From: Macrostomum hystrix
Taxonomy: Eukaryota; Platyhelminthes; Macrostomidae
Assembly: GCA_950097015.1 (NCBI GenBank)
Contig: CATNEN010000009.1
Span: 1,366,501 to 1,430,500, forward strand
Direction: 5' to 3'
Length of the DNA stretch: 64,000 nt
Below are positions 1 to 11,395 of this stretch, piece by piece. Both the position numbers and the translations under genes were made by a program. Each line of letters opens with the position of its first letter. The first letter of the stretch is position 1. Under the pieces are notes generated by a model, which saw nothing but the letters and a program-made list of their open reading frames with translations, made no database searches and was not told where the DNA came from.

Positions 1-107
1 GTGGGTGGCCAATTGTAAGCCGAAAAGTACTATTATGACAGATTGACTAACTACTTTCTATATTTGGATGAGAGATAGGCAGTATACTCTAAATTTATAC
101 TCTAAAG

Positions 108-452
108 TATACTCTAAAGAAATGTGCGTGCGCTGTATTTTCGCTGGAAGCAGTGCGACGATTTCGGGCTACAGGACGACCACAGGACAACGCTGCAGCT
201 AGTGGTGATTCTATTTTTAGCAAAGTGCAATTTTCTTAAGAGTATAGACGTGGCTCGTGTGCATTCAAATGGCAGCCATACAAGTCTATGTGACAAGTCC
301 GTATACTCTTAAGAAAGGTGCGCTTTGCTAAAAAATGAACCGCCCGGGGTTTCCCCGTGCAGCGGCAAGCTAGCAAGCCATCCCGGCTAGGCCATATGCC
401 GACAAGGTCAAGTAGCGAAAAAACAGCTCGCGCACCTTTCTTAAGAGTGTAT
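108..452. repeat. Pair of MITE-like hairpins (locus 1)
   Basis: Two adjacent inverted repeats share the arm TATACTCTTAAGAAAGGTGCG. Hairpin 1 spans 108-247 with imperfect arms; hairpin 2 spans 301-452 with well-matched arms. A ~53-bp spacer (248-300) separates them. The same double-hairpin arrangement recurs at 7133-7510, and a truncated right arm is seen near 4555-4580. The arms end in TATA-rich sequence, as expected for a TA-targeting non-autonomous element. No coding potential is seen. Confidence 0.6.
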
Positions 453-500
453 AAATGCATACATGCATGCATGCACTACACCAACCACACCAACTAAGCT

Positions 501-552
501 CTTGGGACGGAAGAAAATTTTATCACTGACATGATAAAATTCTTTAAGTCCG
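501..552 (+). repeat. Conserved stem-loop, copy 1
   Basis: A stem is formed by AATTTTATC and GATAAAATT around the loop ACTGACAT, with an outer GGAC/GTCC pair. Copies lie at 4644-4696 and 7561-7612. Copy 3 changes bases below the inner stem while the inner stem and loop stay constant. It always follows the motif CCACACCAACTAAGCTCTTG. The function is unknown. It could be a structured transcript or part of a larger repeat unit. It lacks a hammerhead core. Confidence 0.5.
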
Positions 553-924
553 GAAACTCTAGTTTATTCAAATATGCAATTATATAGATGTCAGAGGGCT
601 GCTATATGTGATGGATGTCGATTCGCAAACTGACTTGGCTGTGAATAGAATCAAATGCTGATGTTTGTTGATGGTGGTATTTTTGCGAAAAGTGTATTCA
701 TAGTTCATGCATATTCATGAATTAAGGTATTTTCGCAAAAATACTGATATGTTCTTATACGAAGGTAAGGGCAGTATTTTTGCAAAACGTTCCTGAAGTA
801 GCGTGGCTACATATAATGGTACTTTCGCGAAAATACATATGTATTCTCAGATATAGTGTTTTGTCTTCTTACTGCCAGAAAATTTACTTATATTTAATAT
901 GCAATAGTACGAGTACTAAAAGTA

Positions 925-1860
925 GTGCTGCTTGCTATTTCTGTTAGTATTTTTGCGAAAATACATACGTATTCTCAGACGAAGTGTCTTGTCTTTTTAC
1001 TGCCGTACTTGCACTCCTTTATAGCACCTTCCAACTCCGCGGCGGCGGAGGCCTGGACGCCCGGACGACGCCGGGCGGAGGTGGCCATGGCCGCAGCAAT
1101 AGCTGCGGCCGACGTAATCGAAATCGATCAGTCTGATATATATATTCAATTAAAGTTTATACAAGTTTCTCATGTAAAAAACATTAATAAAAACGGATAA
1201 GTTTGAAAAAGTAAAGTACAAACGACTAATAAATTATTATACGCCTTCGTCTCGCTAGATATGCCAAGATGGACAATTAAAACTTGCAAACTGGGTATGT
1301 AGTGCATTAAATCGTGCGTATATTAACATAGACATTTCTGCTTGGTACAGCTCGATTTTTTCGCGTTTTTTTCTTCGTATCCACATTTCTTCTTTCGAAA
1401 ATACAGTCAGACGTTCTAGGCCATAGACACAAAAAATGACTGCATATAATTCATGTTGTATGCAGTATTTTTGCAAAAGTTATTGAAGTAGCGTTGCTAT
1501 ATCTTAGGGTATTTTCGTGAATGCAGATACGTATTCTCAGACAAAGTGGCTTGTACTTTTTAACATAGACACATTTAGTAAAATTCTGCTAATTGCGAAA
1601 ATTCATGAATGAATTTCATACAGACATTAAAAAAATAAGACAAGCTGGTTACCATAGACTATAGCGGCGCTGATAAATTGAGGTTTCAATGAAAAATATG
1701 CTTTTTAGACGGTATTTTCGCGAAACACCATCTAAAAAATCTAAACCATCTAATTTCGCGAGCCAGACATTTCAACTATAATTAGTATTTGCGCACTGCC
1801 AAATTTTTTTCGCGAAAGCACATACGTATTCTTAAGTCAAAACGACTATGATCGTTGACT
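925..1860 (+). mobile_element. Remnant of the A/B/C element family (left part)
   Basis: Positions 1040-1110 match exon 1 of the small Ala/Arg-rich gene of copy A (encoding a stretch like AEAWTPGRRRAE). They are fused directly to the terminal segment GTAATCG..ATCGATCAGTCTGATATA found at 21010, 29170 and 48495, so an internal deletion removed the rest of the gene. Bases 1195-1500 match 28430-28735. The mariner at 1862-3233 interrupts this remnant, which resumes at 3234. Confidence 0.65.
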
Positions 1861-1861
1861 A

Positions 1862-3233
1862 CTTCGGGTGTCCGGAAAGTCATGAGAATGTGTTATTCTA
1901 ACTACTTAGACACAAGCTATTGACAAGATACTGTACCATTCTAACACTTGACTTAATATATGTCTATGGCTGAAAGAGCTAGATTCTTGCTTCAAATTTG
2001 GGGGTAAGGCTGATGGTTATAACTTAGAAGTCTAGGCCACTGCAACGCAGAGGCAAAGCAAGCATCTATCGTTACTTTTTTCTTCATTGATCCTTGCTGC
2101 TGCTTTGAGATGGACGAGTTTCAAGCTTATGCTTATACCAGGTATAAGCTTGGTATATCTGCTCCTGATTGCCATGGAGAACTGCTGAAAGTGCATGGAG
2201 ATGTGGCGCCTGGTCTGTCGTCAGTGTACCGATGGTACACAAGGTTCCGTGACGAGTCGTACCCACTGGCCCAAGCTGCCCGTACTGGCCGGCCGAGATC
2301 GACGAGAACACCAGAGCTGATCGAGACCTGCAGAAATCTCGTGAAAGAAGATCCAAAAGTGAGTGTCAGAGATCTTGCTGACTTCATGGAGGTTGGGAAA
2401 TCAACAGTGCATGAAATATTGACTGAAGACCTGCAACTTCGCAATGTGTCTGCCGTGTGGGTCCCGCATGTTCTCTCCGAGGAGAACAAGGTTGCTCGCG
2501 TCAATTTTGCCAAGCAAATACGTCGGATTTTTCATACCGAGGGCATGACCAGCTTCTGCAACAAGTACGTGGTGGAGGACGAGACGTGGGTGTACCTTAA
2601 AAACACTGGTACACGGCAGAACAACCGGTGCTGGCTGGGTCAAGGCGACCATCGACCTCAAGTTGTGAGACACTCAGTCGGGGACCCAAAGACAATGCTG
2701 GTAGTCGCTTTCACCCCAAGCAAGCGATTCTCTATCATGTCAACGGCGCCAAAGCAGACTGTTGATGCCAATCGCATCGTTGAATTCGTTCGACACACAG
2801 GTGACCTATGGCGGAGCCTCAGATCACAGCCAATTCATCTGTCCGAAGTCTTGTGGCAGTGGGACAACGCACGACCTCATGTGGCCCAGCCTGTGCAGCA
2901 GTACATGGAGACTCGTGGAGTTCAACTGCTTTTTCAGAGTCCCTACAGCCCTGATTTCAATTTATGCGACCGTTTTTTCTTCAATTGGCTGAAATCGAAC
3001 TTCTCGAAGCGGGAGTTCAGCAGCCACGATGAGGTCCGCGAGGCCGCGTTGCAGTGGGCGAGGGGTCTGGATGCAAACTGCTTGAAACGCGAGGTTCTAC
3101 GGCTCGTGGAGCACTGCCAAGCTGTGATTGACTTCAGGGGAAATTACATTACTGATTAGTAAAGTTTCACTGTTCTGCGCGTTTTTATAATTAACCTTTT
3201 GTAGTTTTCTCATGACTTTCCGGACACCCGGAA
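1862..3233 (+). mobile_element. Intact mariner transposon
   Basis: Terminal inverted repeats include a perfect 24-bp match (1865-1888 against 3207-3230, core CGGGTGTCCGGAAAGTCATG). The element is flanked by a TA duplication at 1860-1861 and 3234-3235. A paralogous empty site is present at 28788-28815, where GTTGACTACTTGAGATT runs uninterrupted with a single TA. This fixes the insertion boundaries. One intact transposase gene lies inside. Perfect TIRs and an open frame suggest a recent insertion. Confidence 0.93.
2110..3159 (+). CDS. Mariner-family transposase, 349 aa
   Basis: This is a cut-and-paste DNA transposase of the Tc1/mariner superfamily. The N-terminal ~110 residues carry the two helix-turn-helix DNA-binding regions, with family-typical VYRWYTRF near residue 38 and a second HTH around VRDLADFMEVGKSTVHEIL. 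The C-terminal RNase H-like domain shows all three catalytic aspartates: VEDETWVYL, WDNARPH and the Asp of NLCDRFFF. There are 34 residues between the second and third Asp, giving the canonical D34D signature of mariner. The length fits the family (about 345 aa). There are no stops or frameshifts, and the protein sits centrally between perfect TIRs, so it may be active. The ATG at 2110 gives the usual N-terminus. Confidence 0.95.
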   Translation: MDEFQAYAYTRYKLGISAPDCHGELLKVHGDVAPGLSSVYRWYTRFRDESYPLAQAARTGRPRSTRTPELIETCRNLVKEDPKVSVRDLADFMEVGKSTVHEILTEDLQLRNVSAVWVPHVLSEENKVARVNFAKQIRRIFHTEGMTSFCNKYVVEDETWVYLKNTGTRQNNRCWLGQGDHRPQVVRHSVGDPKTMLVVAFTPSKRFSIMSTAPKQTVDANRIVEFVRHTGDLWRSLRSQPIHLSEVLWQWDNARPHVAQPVQQYMETRGVQLLFQSPYSPDFNLCDRFFFNWLKSNFSKREFSSHDEVREAALQWARGLDANCLKREVLRLVEHCQAVIDFRGNYITD

Positions 3234-3420
3234 TACTTGAGATTTGTGCATAATGTGGCAGTGGTAAAAAGGTAAGAAGGCTCTTATGGAAGACAGCATC
3301 GTCACACCGGACTGCTATACAGTAACTCCAACACATTTCACTAGCATTTGTAGTGTAGTGGGTCGGAGTTACTGTGCCGTGGTTCACATACTGCGACATG
3401 TCACATAGTGGTTGATATCA
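3234..3420 (+). mobile_element. Remnant of the A/B/C element family (right of mariner)
   Basis: This continues the sequence interrupted by mariner. It matches 28800-28868 (TTGAGATTTGTG, then GGTAAAAAGGTAAGAAGGC) until the two copies diverge just after GACAGCATCGT. In copy C the divergence point is a fold-back hairpin. No coding capacity is seen. Confidence 0.6.
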
Positions 3421-4984
3421 ATTGTCAATTTGACGTTGTACATCGCATAGCTGCTCGTGCCAGTGTCACCTTGACGTTGTACGTCTGCGCAACGCAAAAT
3501 ACAGCAATATGTTGCATAGACGTACAATGTCGAACTTGACATTGCCTATGCAAGTCTCAACCGCAGGAGTGTTATGTTCTCCTGGTATGTTCTCATTCTC
3601 CCACTGTCTTTCGACTATCTTTTGTTCCTAAAATGTTGAAAGGGGGGGTCTGGTCCAGCCAAGCCCCAGCCAAGGCCCCAGCAAGACCAAAACGGACCTC
3701 TGTTGTACGTGTATTCTAAATCGGTGCGTGTTTTCCCCAGAGACGACGACCCTAATTGGGATAGCCTATATAGAATGTTCAATATTTAGAAATACACTAC
3801 GGAGATCAAAAAAGGTCATTCGGCTTTTTGCGACTGGCTTGCATGCCGTCCATGGTTAGCAGTGTGCTACTACTTACAGCCATACACGTGTGCAAGAAAT
3901 ACACTAAGGAGATCAAAAAAAAGGTCTTTCAGCCTTTTGCGCTACGCATGCCTGCTATTAGTAGTAGGTATAGCAGTGCAGAAACTGGCGAGTCAGTGAG
4001 TTGCAGCTAGAAGAATCTGCGAATTTGGATTTCGGCATTGGTTTTTGGCTTTGGATGTTTGATCGCTTTCTTCGAACTGATCTAAACTGATCGTTCCAAC
4101 AAAAGCACTCTGGTACCATTCATTGATGTGTTACTTTCGCGAAAACATAATTGGAGGATAGTGAAATCGAGGGAGAGTGAAGAGAGGATCAGATCGAAGG
4201 AAGGAAGGAAGGGGAGGAAAGCGAAGGTAGGTTGACTGCACAGATTTTAGATTTGCAGAATGTACGACTGATTCATTGTATTTATTGATTCATTGTACTG
4301 ATGTGTTACTTTCGCGAAAACATATTTGGAGGATAGTACAGGAGGAAAGTGAAAGCGAGGCAACGTGAAGAGAGGATCAGGGTAGATCGAAGGAAGGAAG
4401 AAAGGAATGGGAGGAAAGCGAAGGTAGGGGAGGAAGCTAGGACAGAGTGAAGGGAGAGAGTGAGACACCACCACCTACCCAACCAGTAGCCTCGTGCAGC
4501 GGCAAGCCAGCCCGGCTAGGCCCTATGCCGACGACGTCAAGTAGCGAAAAAACAGCTCGCGCACCTTAAGAGTATATATATATACCTGCATAGCATTTAC
4601 GACTACTACTACTCGTACTACTCCACCAGCCACACCAACTAAGCTCTTGGGACGGAAGAAAATTTTATCACTGACATGATAAAATTCTTTAAGTCCATAA
4701 ACTCTAGTTGATAAAAATATACAATTATATAGATTTTAGAGGGCTGCTATATGGGATGGATGTCGATTCGCAAACTGACTTGACTGTAAATAGACTCAAA
4801 TGCTGATGATTGTTGATGGTGGTATTTTCGAGAAAAGTGTATTTATAGTCGATGCAAATTCATAAATTAAGGTAATTTCGCAAAAATACTGATATGTTTG
4901 CAAAACAAAGGTAAGGGCAGTATTTTTGTAAAACGTTCCTGAAGTACTCTCTATATTCGCTCAATAAATCTTATTCTGTTAGAA

Positions 4985-5235
4985 AAAAATTGCAATAGTG
5001 ATCAAGATTTCCCCATTTTCAGACAAAAATCATTAAAAATCCAACACCCGAAAGAAAATCAATCTAAATAGCCAGATAACACACCGTTCAATTGCATGTG
5101 ATCTGGCGTGCAGGTCTAAAGCATTCCTATCTTTCCTATCTAGTACCAGTGGCTCGGTTTCGTTCCCAGTCAGCATAAAAAAATCAGCAAATAATTTACT
5201 ACTAATGAAATTAAATGTTTATTACGAGAATATAT
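4985..5235 (+). repeat. tRNA-derived SINE-like copy 1
   Basis: A box A-like element (CTGGCGTGCAGGTC) is followed ~45 bases later by a degraded box B (GGTTTCGTTCCCAGTC). This copy aligns with the reverse complement of 37545-37790 over about 250 bp and with 7718-7845. A split RNA polymerase III promoter in a dispersed sequence of this length fits a tRNA-derived SINE. It is not a functional tRNA gene. Confidence 0.55.
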
Positions 5236-6842
5236 GTATTTTTTATACTCGTATCCCCAATTTCTGTGGACCCCATTATTACTAACGTACGTTTGCTCGA
5301 ATACGGCAGTTACCTTCTTTTGATAATGCCTTTATTTTCATTTTGGACACATATGTCTATTGCAAAAATACATACGTATTTTCAGACAAAGTGTCTTGTC
5401 TTTTTACTGCCGTACGTATGCAAATAAACCTGAGATTGTGCGGCTACAGTAGCCGGCACATATTTGCGAAAGTACAAATGTGTCTTCAAACAATATTAAA
5501 TGCATAGTTGCGCAATAGTACTTGAAGTAGTGCTGCTTGCACCTGAAGTAGTAAAGTATAACGCGAAAGTAATTGAAATAACATGGCAAGACTATATACT
5601 TGTGATAGTTTAGATGGTATTTTCGCGAAATAGTCATAGACATTTCAACGATTAGTACTTAGTATTAGTACTCGTACTTAGGAATATTTGCTCAGTGGCA
5701 AAAAATATTTTGCTGAATAATATTCATAAATGAATTTTCGCGAAAAAGTTTTGTTCCTAAAATGTTGAAAGGGGGGGTCTGGTCAAGGCAAAGGGGTGTC
5801 TGGTCCAGCCAAGCCCCAGCCAAGGCCCCAGCAAGACCAAAACGGACCTCTGTTGTACGTGTATTCTAAATCGGTGCGAGTTTTCCCCAGAGACGACGAC
5901 CCTAATTGGGATAGCCTTTATAAAATGTTCTATATTTAGAAATACACTACGGAGATCAAAAAAAGGTCATTCGGCTTTTTGCGCGCTACTATTTACAGCC
6001 ATAGACGTGTGCAAGAAATACACTAAGGAGATAAAAAATGTCTTTTCAGCTACGCATGCGCCTGCTGTAAGTAGTAGCTATAGCAGTGCAGAAACTGGCT
6101 AGTCAGTGAGTTGCAGCTAGAAGAAGCTGCAAATTTGGATTTCGGCTTTGGTTTTTGGCTTTGGATGCTTCAGTTTCTTCGAACTGATCTCAACTGAAAA
6201 GCACTCTGGTACCATTCATTGACGTGTAACTTTCGCGAAAACATAATTGGAGGATAGTGAAATCGAGGGAGAGTGAATAGAGGATCAGATCGAAGGAAGG
6301 GGAGGAAAGCAAAAGTAGGTTGACTGCACAGATTGTAGATTTGTACTGATGTGTTACTTTCGCGAAAAAATATTTAGAGGATAGTATACAGGAGGAAAGT
6401 GAAAGCGAGGGAGAGTGAAGAGAGGATCAGGATCATCAGATCCTGAATCAGAATCCAGAATCCTGAATCCAGAATCATCAGATTAAAGGAAGGGGATCAG
6501 GAAAGCGAAGGTATAGGGGAGGAAGCTAGGACAGAGTGAAGGGAGGATATGCAGAGAGTCAGACACCACCACCTACCCAACCACCTGCACTCTGCATCCA
6601 CCCACCCAAATTCGTACGACTGATTCATTGTAATTATTAATTCATTGTACTGATCGATGTCTTACTTTCGAGAAAACATATTTGGAGGATAGTACAGGAG
6701 GAAAGTGAAAGCGAGGGAGAGTGAAGAGAGGATCATCAGATTAAAGGAAGGGGATCAGGAAAGCGAAGGTATAGGGGAGGAAGCTAGGACAGAGTGAAGG
6801 GAGGATATGAGAGTGAGACACCATGCACCACCTACCCAACTT

Positions 6843-7012
6843 GCACCTGCACTCTGCATCCACCCACCCAACACCACACACCACACCACCCCACACACCA
6901 CCCACCCAACACCACACACCACACCACACCACACACCACACCACACCACACACCACACCACACCACACACCACACACCACACCACACCACACACCACACC
7001 ACACCACACCCT
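6843..7012 (+). repeat. CACAC-rich microsatellite
   Basis: Runs of CCACACCACA fill this interval. All six frames stay open only because of the low complexity, so the apparent ORFs here are not genes. Confidence 0.9.
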
Positions 7013-7132
7013 GCAGCAGCACTCCAATTATAAGAGTTTATGGACTTAGAGAATTTACAATCAGTAAATTCTCGACCGTCCCAAGGCTTAAATAGTGTAG
7101 TGAGATCGGGGCGGGATAGAGGGAGCCAGTTA

Positions 7133-7510
7133 GTATATATTCTAAAGAAAGGTGCGCGCTGTACACTTTCGCTGGAGGCAATATGATCGACGGAGATTAT
7201 ATCTAGATCGGGCTTGATGACGACTAGTTACTAGATGACCGAAAATGCATGGTGTTTCTATTTTTAGCATAAGGCGCACCTTTCTTAAGAGTATATACTG
7301 GCTTGCGTGCCCCATAGACTTCAATAGGCTGCCATTTAAATACACACGAGCCAGCTGGTATATATATACTCTTAAGAAAGGTGCGCCGTAGGCTAAAAAT
7401 AGAATCGATGAATCGCCCGGGGTTTAGCCAGCCCCCATATGCCGACGACGTCGAGTAGCGAAGTCAAGTTGCGAAAAAACAACTCGCGCACCTTTCTTTA
7501 GAGTATATAT
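7133..7510. repeat. Pair of MITE-like hairpins (locus 3), inverted spacer
   Basis: Hairpins at about 7133-7297 and 7359-7510 match those at 108-452 in order and orientation. The spacer between them (7298-7358) matches the spacer of locus 1 as its reverse complement; both contain TGGCTCGTGTG and AAATGGCAGCC when one is flipped. Confidence 0.6.
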
Positions 7511-7717
7511 ATATACCTGCATGTATAGCATTTAACAGCCACCAGCCACACCAACTAAGCTCTTGGGACGGTCGAAAATTTTATCACTGACATGATAAAA
7601 TTCTCTAAGTCCGTAAACTCGAGTTTGAAATTATTTGGATGTCAGAGGCCTATTTGCTATGGAGGTCGATTTGCGAAGGGCAGTATTTTTGCAAATGGTA
7701 AATCATGAGAATACAAC

Positions 7718-7845
7718 ATGCGAAAGAAAATCAATATAAATAGCCAGACAACACACTCTTTAATTGTTAGTGAACTGGCATGCAGGTCTAATGCATTGTC
7801 GCTAGTACAAGTGGCTCGGGTTCGATTCCCATTCACCCCAACGCA
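7718..7845 (+). repeat. tRNA-derived SINE-like copy 2
   Basis: It contains CTGGCATGCAGGTC (box A-like) and GGTTCGATTCC (good box B), collinear with 5040-5175. It lacks a complete tRNA cloverleaf. Confidence 0.55.
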
Positions 7846-8374
7846 TTTTTTTATTTAAAAAATGGGCAACATTATACTAGAAATGAAAATAAATTTTTAC
7901 TAGGAATCTGTTTTTTTTATATTGGAATCCACACTTTTTGTGTGGATCCCCATTATTATTAATGTTGACTTACTACTGCAATATTACTTATAGTAGTGCC
8001 GATTGCACCTGAAGTAGTAAAGTATACTGCGAAAGTAATTGAATTAACATGGCTAGTCTATATACTTGTAACGGTTTTTTCGCAAAAAAACTAACATGGC
8101 TAGTCTATATACTTGTAATGGTTTTTTCGCGAAATAGCCATAGAAATTTTATCTATTAGTATTTGCGAATTGGGGATTGCAATACACACGAGTGAATTTT
8201 CGCGAAAAAAGTTTTGTCTGTAGTCAAACCTAGAACTACAGTTGAGTACAGTCGCAAAAGTGAGCTATGTAAGACTGAGCGCGCTTAACATCTACTTTGT
8301 GACCGACTGACTGACCGACCGAGCGATCAACCACATTTACGAGTTAATTCCTACGCCTCGACTTCAAGTTTGAA

Positions 8375-8647
8375 ATGTCAGCATTTCGTGGCCGTGGAAA
8401 GAAGGCTCGTGTGGATGCCAGCATTGCTACATCGGATTCTAATGGTCTACGCCAGACTAGGATCGTGGACTACTTTAGATCTGAGCAGTCAACCGATCGT
8501 CCTACTGGCAACTCAATTAGACCGAGTGGGCAAGCAGCATCGGCATCATTCGCAGCACTGGCAGGAACGGCTGGCCGGGCATCGGCTGCCTTCAATGTTC
8601 CCCGCCGTGCAGCAGTAATACAGCAGCAACAGCAACCGCAGCAGCAT

Positions 8648-8686
<39 letters not shown>

Positions 8687-11108
8687 ACTGTTATTAAAAC
8701 CGCAGTTCAGAAGCGTCGACGTGTCCGATCGACTCTACGCAAGCGGACGCGTGTAGTTGTCGACTTGGATGCTTCGTCTAGCACTACATCGTCGTCTGAT
8801 GCTGAAGACACTGGCGTTGGATCTTTGGTAGCCATGCGACAGCCTCTGGTTATTGCCGCACAATCAATTGGTGGCGCCGGCGACCATGCTAATCGCATAG
8901 AGTCCACGCCTAAAGTGCTATCATCTGAAGATGACTCAGCGGACGACTTGCTAGCAGACGACGTACAGCTGGAGATTGTGGACGAGTGGACGAGCAATAC
9001 AGACAATGTAGAGTCGAATACTGCCCCTGTTTTGACGGCTTCTAATAGTTCAGCCTTGTCATCGCAGCTAGTCGATGATAAGTACAAAACAGAGGTGGCA
9101 GAATTATTGCGCGTAAATGGCGAGTCGACTATTCCTAAAAATAGTGCCGCACTTGGTGCCTGTCCGACTTCGCCAGATTATGCGCCTCGCTCTACACCGG
9201 CAATGTCTGTCATCGAGAATGGGACAACATCCGATGCTGATGAACCAGTTCGCGCTGTATTCTCTCCAGCGTATGTCGACGCTTCTCAACCAAAAGCGCA
9301 ACAGTCGGGACGACTGCAGCAATCGCAGCAGCAGCAGCAGCAGCAGCAGCATCAACAGCGAGAGCAACAACCGCAGCAACAGCCGCAGCAGCAGCAGTGG
9401 CGGCAGCAGCTGCTGCAGCAGATACAAGGGCGTGAACGGCAGCAGCAAGATGATGGCGTGGCATTTGCTCCGATAGCCGATGAATATGCGTTGTGTCGTT
9501 CGACATCACCACTTCTACGGCTATGTCCTCGAGCTCCAATTACCGACTACGCCTCTTTAACAGCAGAGGGCAGGTCGGTTCTTATGACTAGAAGGACGCT
9601 ACATCATATAGAGATTGCATTCATCTCGAGCGATGTGGAAAAATTCAAGGCGTTTCTAGAAGATGAATTGGTAGCTCCATGTGCACAGTTTGCCATCGGC
9701 GCAACATCATGTATTCAGGTTGACATGCTGACCAGCGAAGAAATCCGAGCGCGTCGTCAGCAGAAATACAACATGTCAATCCGTGAATGTTTAGGAGCTC
9801 CGAATCATCCCAATGGTTTGCTGATGTTCCTGAACCTGCGCCAACCAGAAGATGGTTACACTGTTTACTGCGGACTGCATGCCCTTTTGATGGAATCTGC
9901 GGAAGCTTCGGCCTACCTGCATCCTACAATGTGTAGAATGACAGTGTCTGGTGTACGCAGTGCGTCAAGTGCAATTAAGCTAGTTACCAGTACGGACGAG
10001 TTTCCAGCTCTTTTCCGCGTTTCTACTCAAGAGTGCAGCTTGCTGACCAAGGCCTTTTGCTGGGTTGCTGCTCATGAGACGTCATCTACTGAGCCTTTGC
10101 TAGATAGTGGCTTCATGTTCGAACACTTTCGTGTCAGACAAGAGCTCAGCGATTACTTTAAGGTGACTCAGATGAAACGCGTAATAGCAACAGAGGTGCT
10201 AGCTGGTTGCCAAAACTGTCGCCCTACTGCCGCTGCCGCCGCCGCCGCTGCTGATGATGCTGATGATGCTGCAAAAGCCGACTATGCGAGGACGACCTTG
10301 CCTACTCAGCTGGAGGTATGCAAAATATTATAATACATGACATTCTTTAGCACACGTACGAGTATTGATCATTGAATTTTTGCTGTTGTTTTAATTCAAA
10401 TAATTATTACTTTTGGACAATTAATTAATTAATTGTATGCGAACCTACCTAACAACACAACAGGTCTCTGCTGCTGCTGCTGATGTTGCTGCTTCCGCTG
10501 CTACTGCTGTTCAAGTACTTGATGCCGCTGTCGCTCATGTTCCCCGGCTGATCGCCGCCGCCACCAACGTGTGCCCAACTGTAAAGGCTGTGTGCAGCGC
10601 GTTGCAATTGCCAACTGGTGTCGTCTATCTATACGGCCCGTCTGGCGTTGGGAAGACACACTCTGTGCAAAGCCATCTCGGTTCTACGAAAGTGCTGAAT
10701 ATCCAGGTGCAGAAGCGGTCTAACACGTTTATGTTTGACAAGCTCTGCGAGACTATACACACTGCCATGTTTATTGACGAGCTACGCCCGCAACTGTTTG
10801 ATGACACATCTGAAGTCATGTGCACACTACTTCGTTTGGTCAATGGAGACACTTTTGAAGTCAATGCTAAATACAAGGCTATTCGACACGTCTCTTGGCT
10901 CAATCGACTGTTAGTGCTTGCTGGGCATGCTCCGGTCAGTGCGTATTCGATGGACTTTCAGCGCCGATTAGAACCGACACCTGATGGGCACAAGCGTCCG
11001 GTAGTTGCCATCTTCATTGGTCATTCCCTCAGTACCGACTACCAATGCGATGGACAATGCCACCCAATACGCAATGTGTTTGGCGATCACCCGGACCGGC
11101 GAGTATGA
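8375..11108 (+). CDS. Replication protein with CRESS-type SF3 helicase domain, 861 aa
   Basis: Exons are 8375-10315 and 10464-11108, with a phase-0 intron (GAG|GTATGC to ACAACAG|GTC). The N-terminus holds a PCNA-interacting box (QTRIVDYF, residues 27-34), Gln-rich tracts and a SUMO-interaction-like VVVDLD followed by Ser/Asp. The middle region (about 400-620) is conserved-looking but not recognised. I could not identify an HUH nuclease motif with confidence. The C-terminus is an SF3 ATPase with Walker A GPSGVGKT (705-712), Walker B AMFIDEL (748-754), an LLRLVNGD segment like CRESS-virus Rep helicases, a motif C-like strand ending LAGHAP (about 804) and an arginine pair in FQRRLE. The usual Asn of motif C is not obvious. 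The likely role is ATP-dependent origin unwinding for element replication. Iterons follow immediately downstream. Confidence 0.72.
8630..8685 (+). repeat. CAG repeat in the replication gene
   Basis: An in-frame CAG/CAA tract codes for polyglutamine. A second Gln-rich stretch is coded at about 9315-9440. The tracts keep the frame open, so they are tolerated as protein, not decay. Confidence 0.85.
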
Positions 11109-11395
11109 GCGACAAGACGGTGCTGTTAGCAGGTTTTTTTTACACCAAACTGCCTGCATGCTGCTATTTTATCGACTATATTTTTACTCGGTCCTTCAGT
11201 CAGTCTTTCAGCTGTTTTTTTATATTTTTTACTGTTTCATACTGTTTTTGTATGCAATTTTATAATTAGTCATACAAATAAAATGAATTTATATGCTCAG
11301 TTTTGAGCTTTTATTGTTGTGAAGTAGGTAATTGCTACTTCTGTTGCAAAAAATCATATTTCTTGCTAATTGTAGTCAATTGACTGATTGAATTT

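Larger units (their letters stand above)
3421..8200. repeat. Repeat mosaic with imperfect tandem duplication
   Basis: No gene is seen. Two related blocks run roughly 3640-5750 and 5755-8190. They share in order: a GGGGGGGTCTGGTC-containing segment (3640/5765), a segment around AATACACTACGGAGATC (3790/5940), a CGCGAAAACATAATTGGAGG segment (4138/6235), GA-rich sequence, the stem-loop (4644/7561) and a SINE-like copy (5040/7718). The offset grows from ~2.1 to ~2.9 kb because block 2 contains extra repeats, including a CACAC microsatellite. A fragment of the same block occurs at 38085-38170. Confidence 0.6.

Noticed and set aside
501-552. Hammerhead ribozyme
   Set aside because: The conserved hairpin lacks the CUGAUGA and GAAA core arrangement.
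6741-7095. Several overlapping His/Thr- and Val/Trp/Cys-rich ORFs on both strands
   Set aside because: They are translations of the CACAC microsatellite and have no recognisable domain.
8375-11108. Parvovirus or papillomavirus relic
   Set aside because: The helicase looks closer to CRESS-type Rep, and no capsid or E2-like gene is seen nearby.
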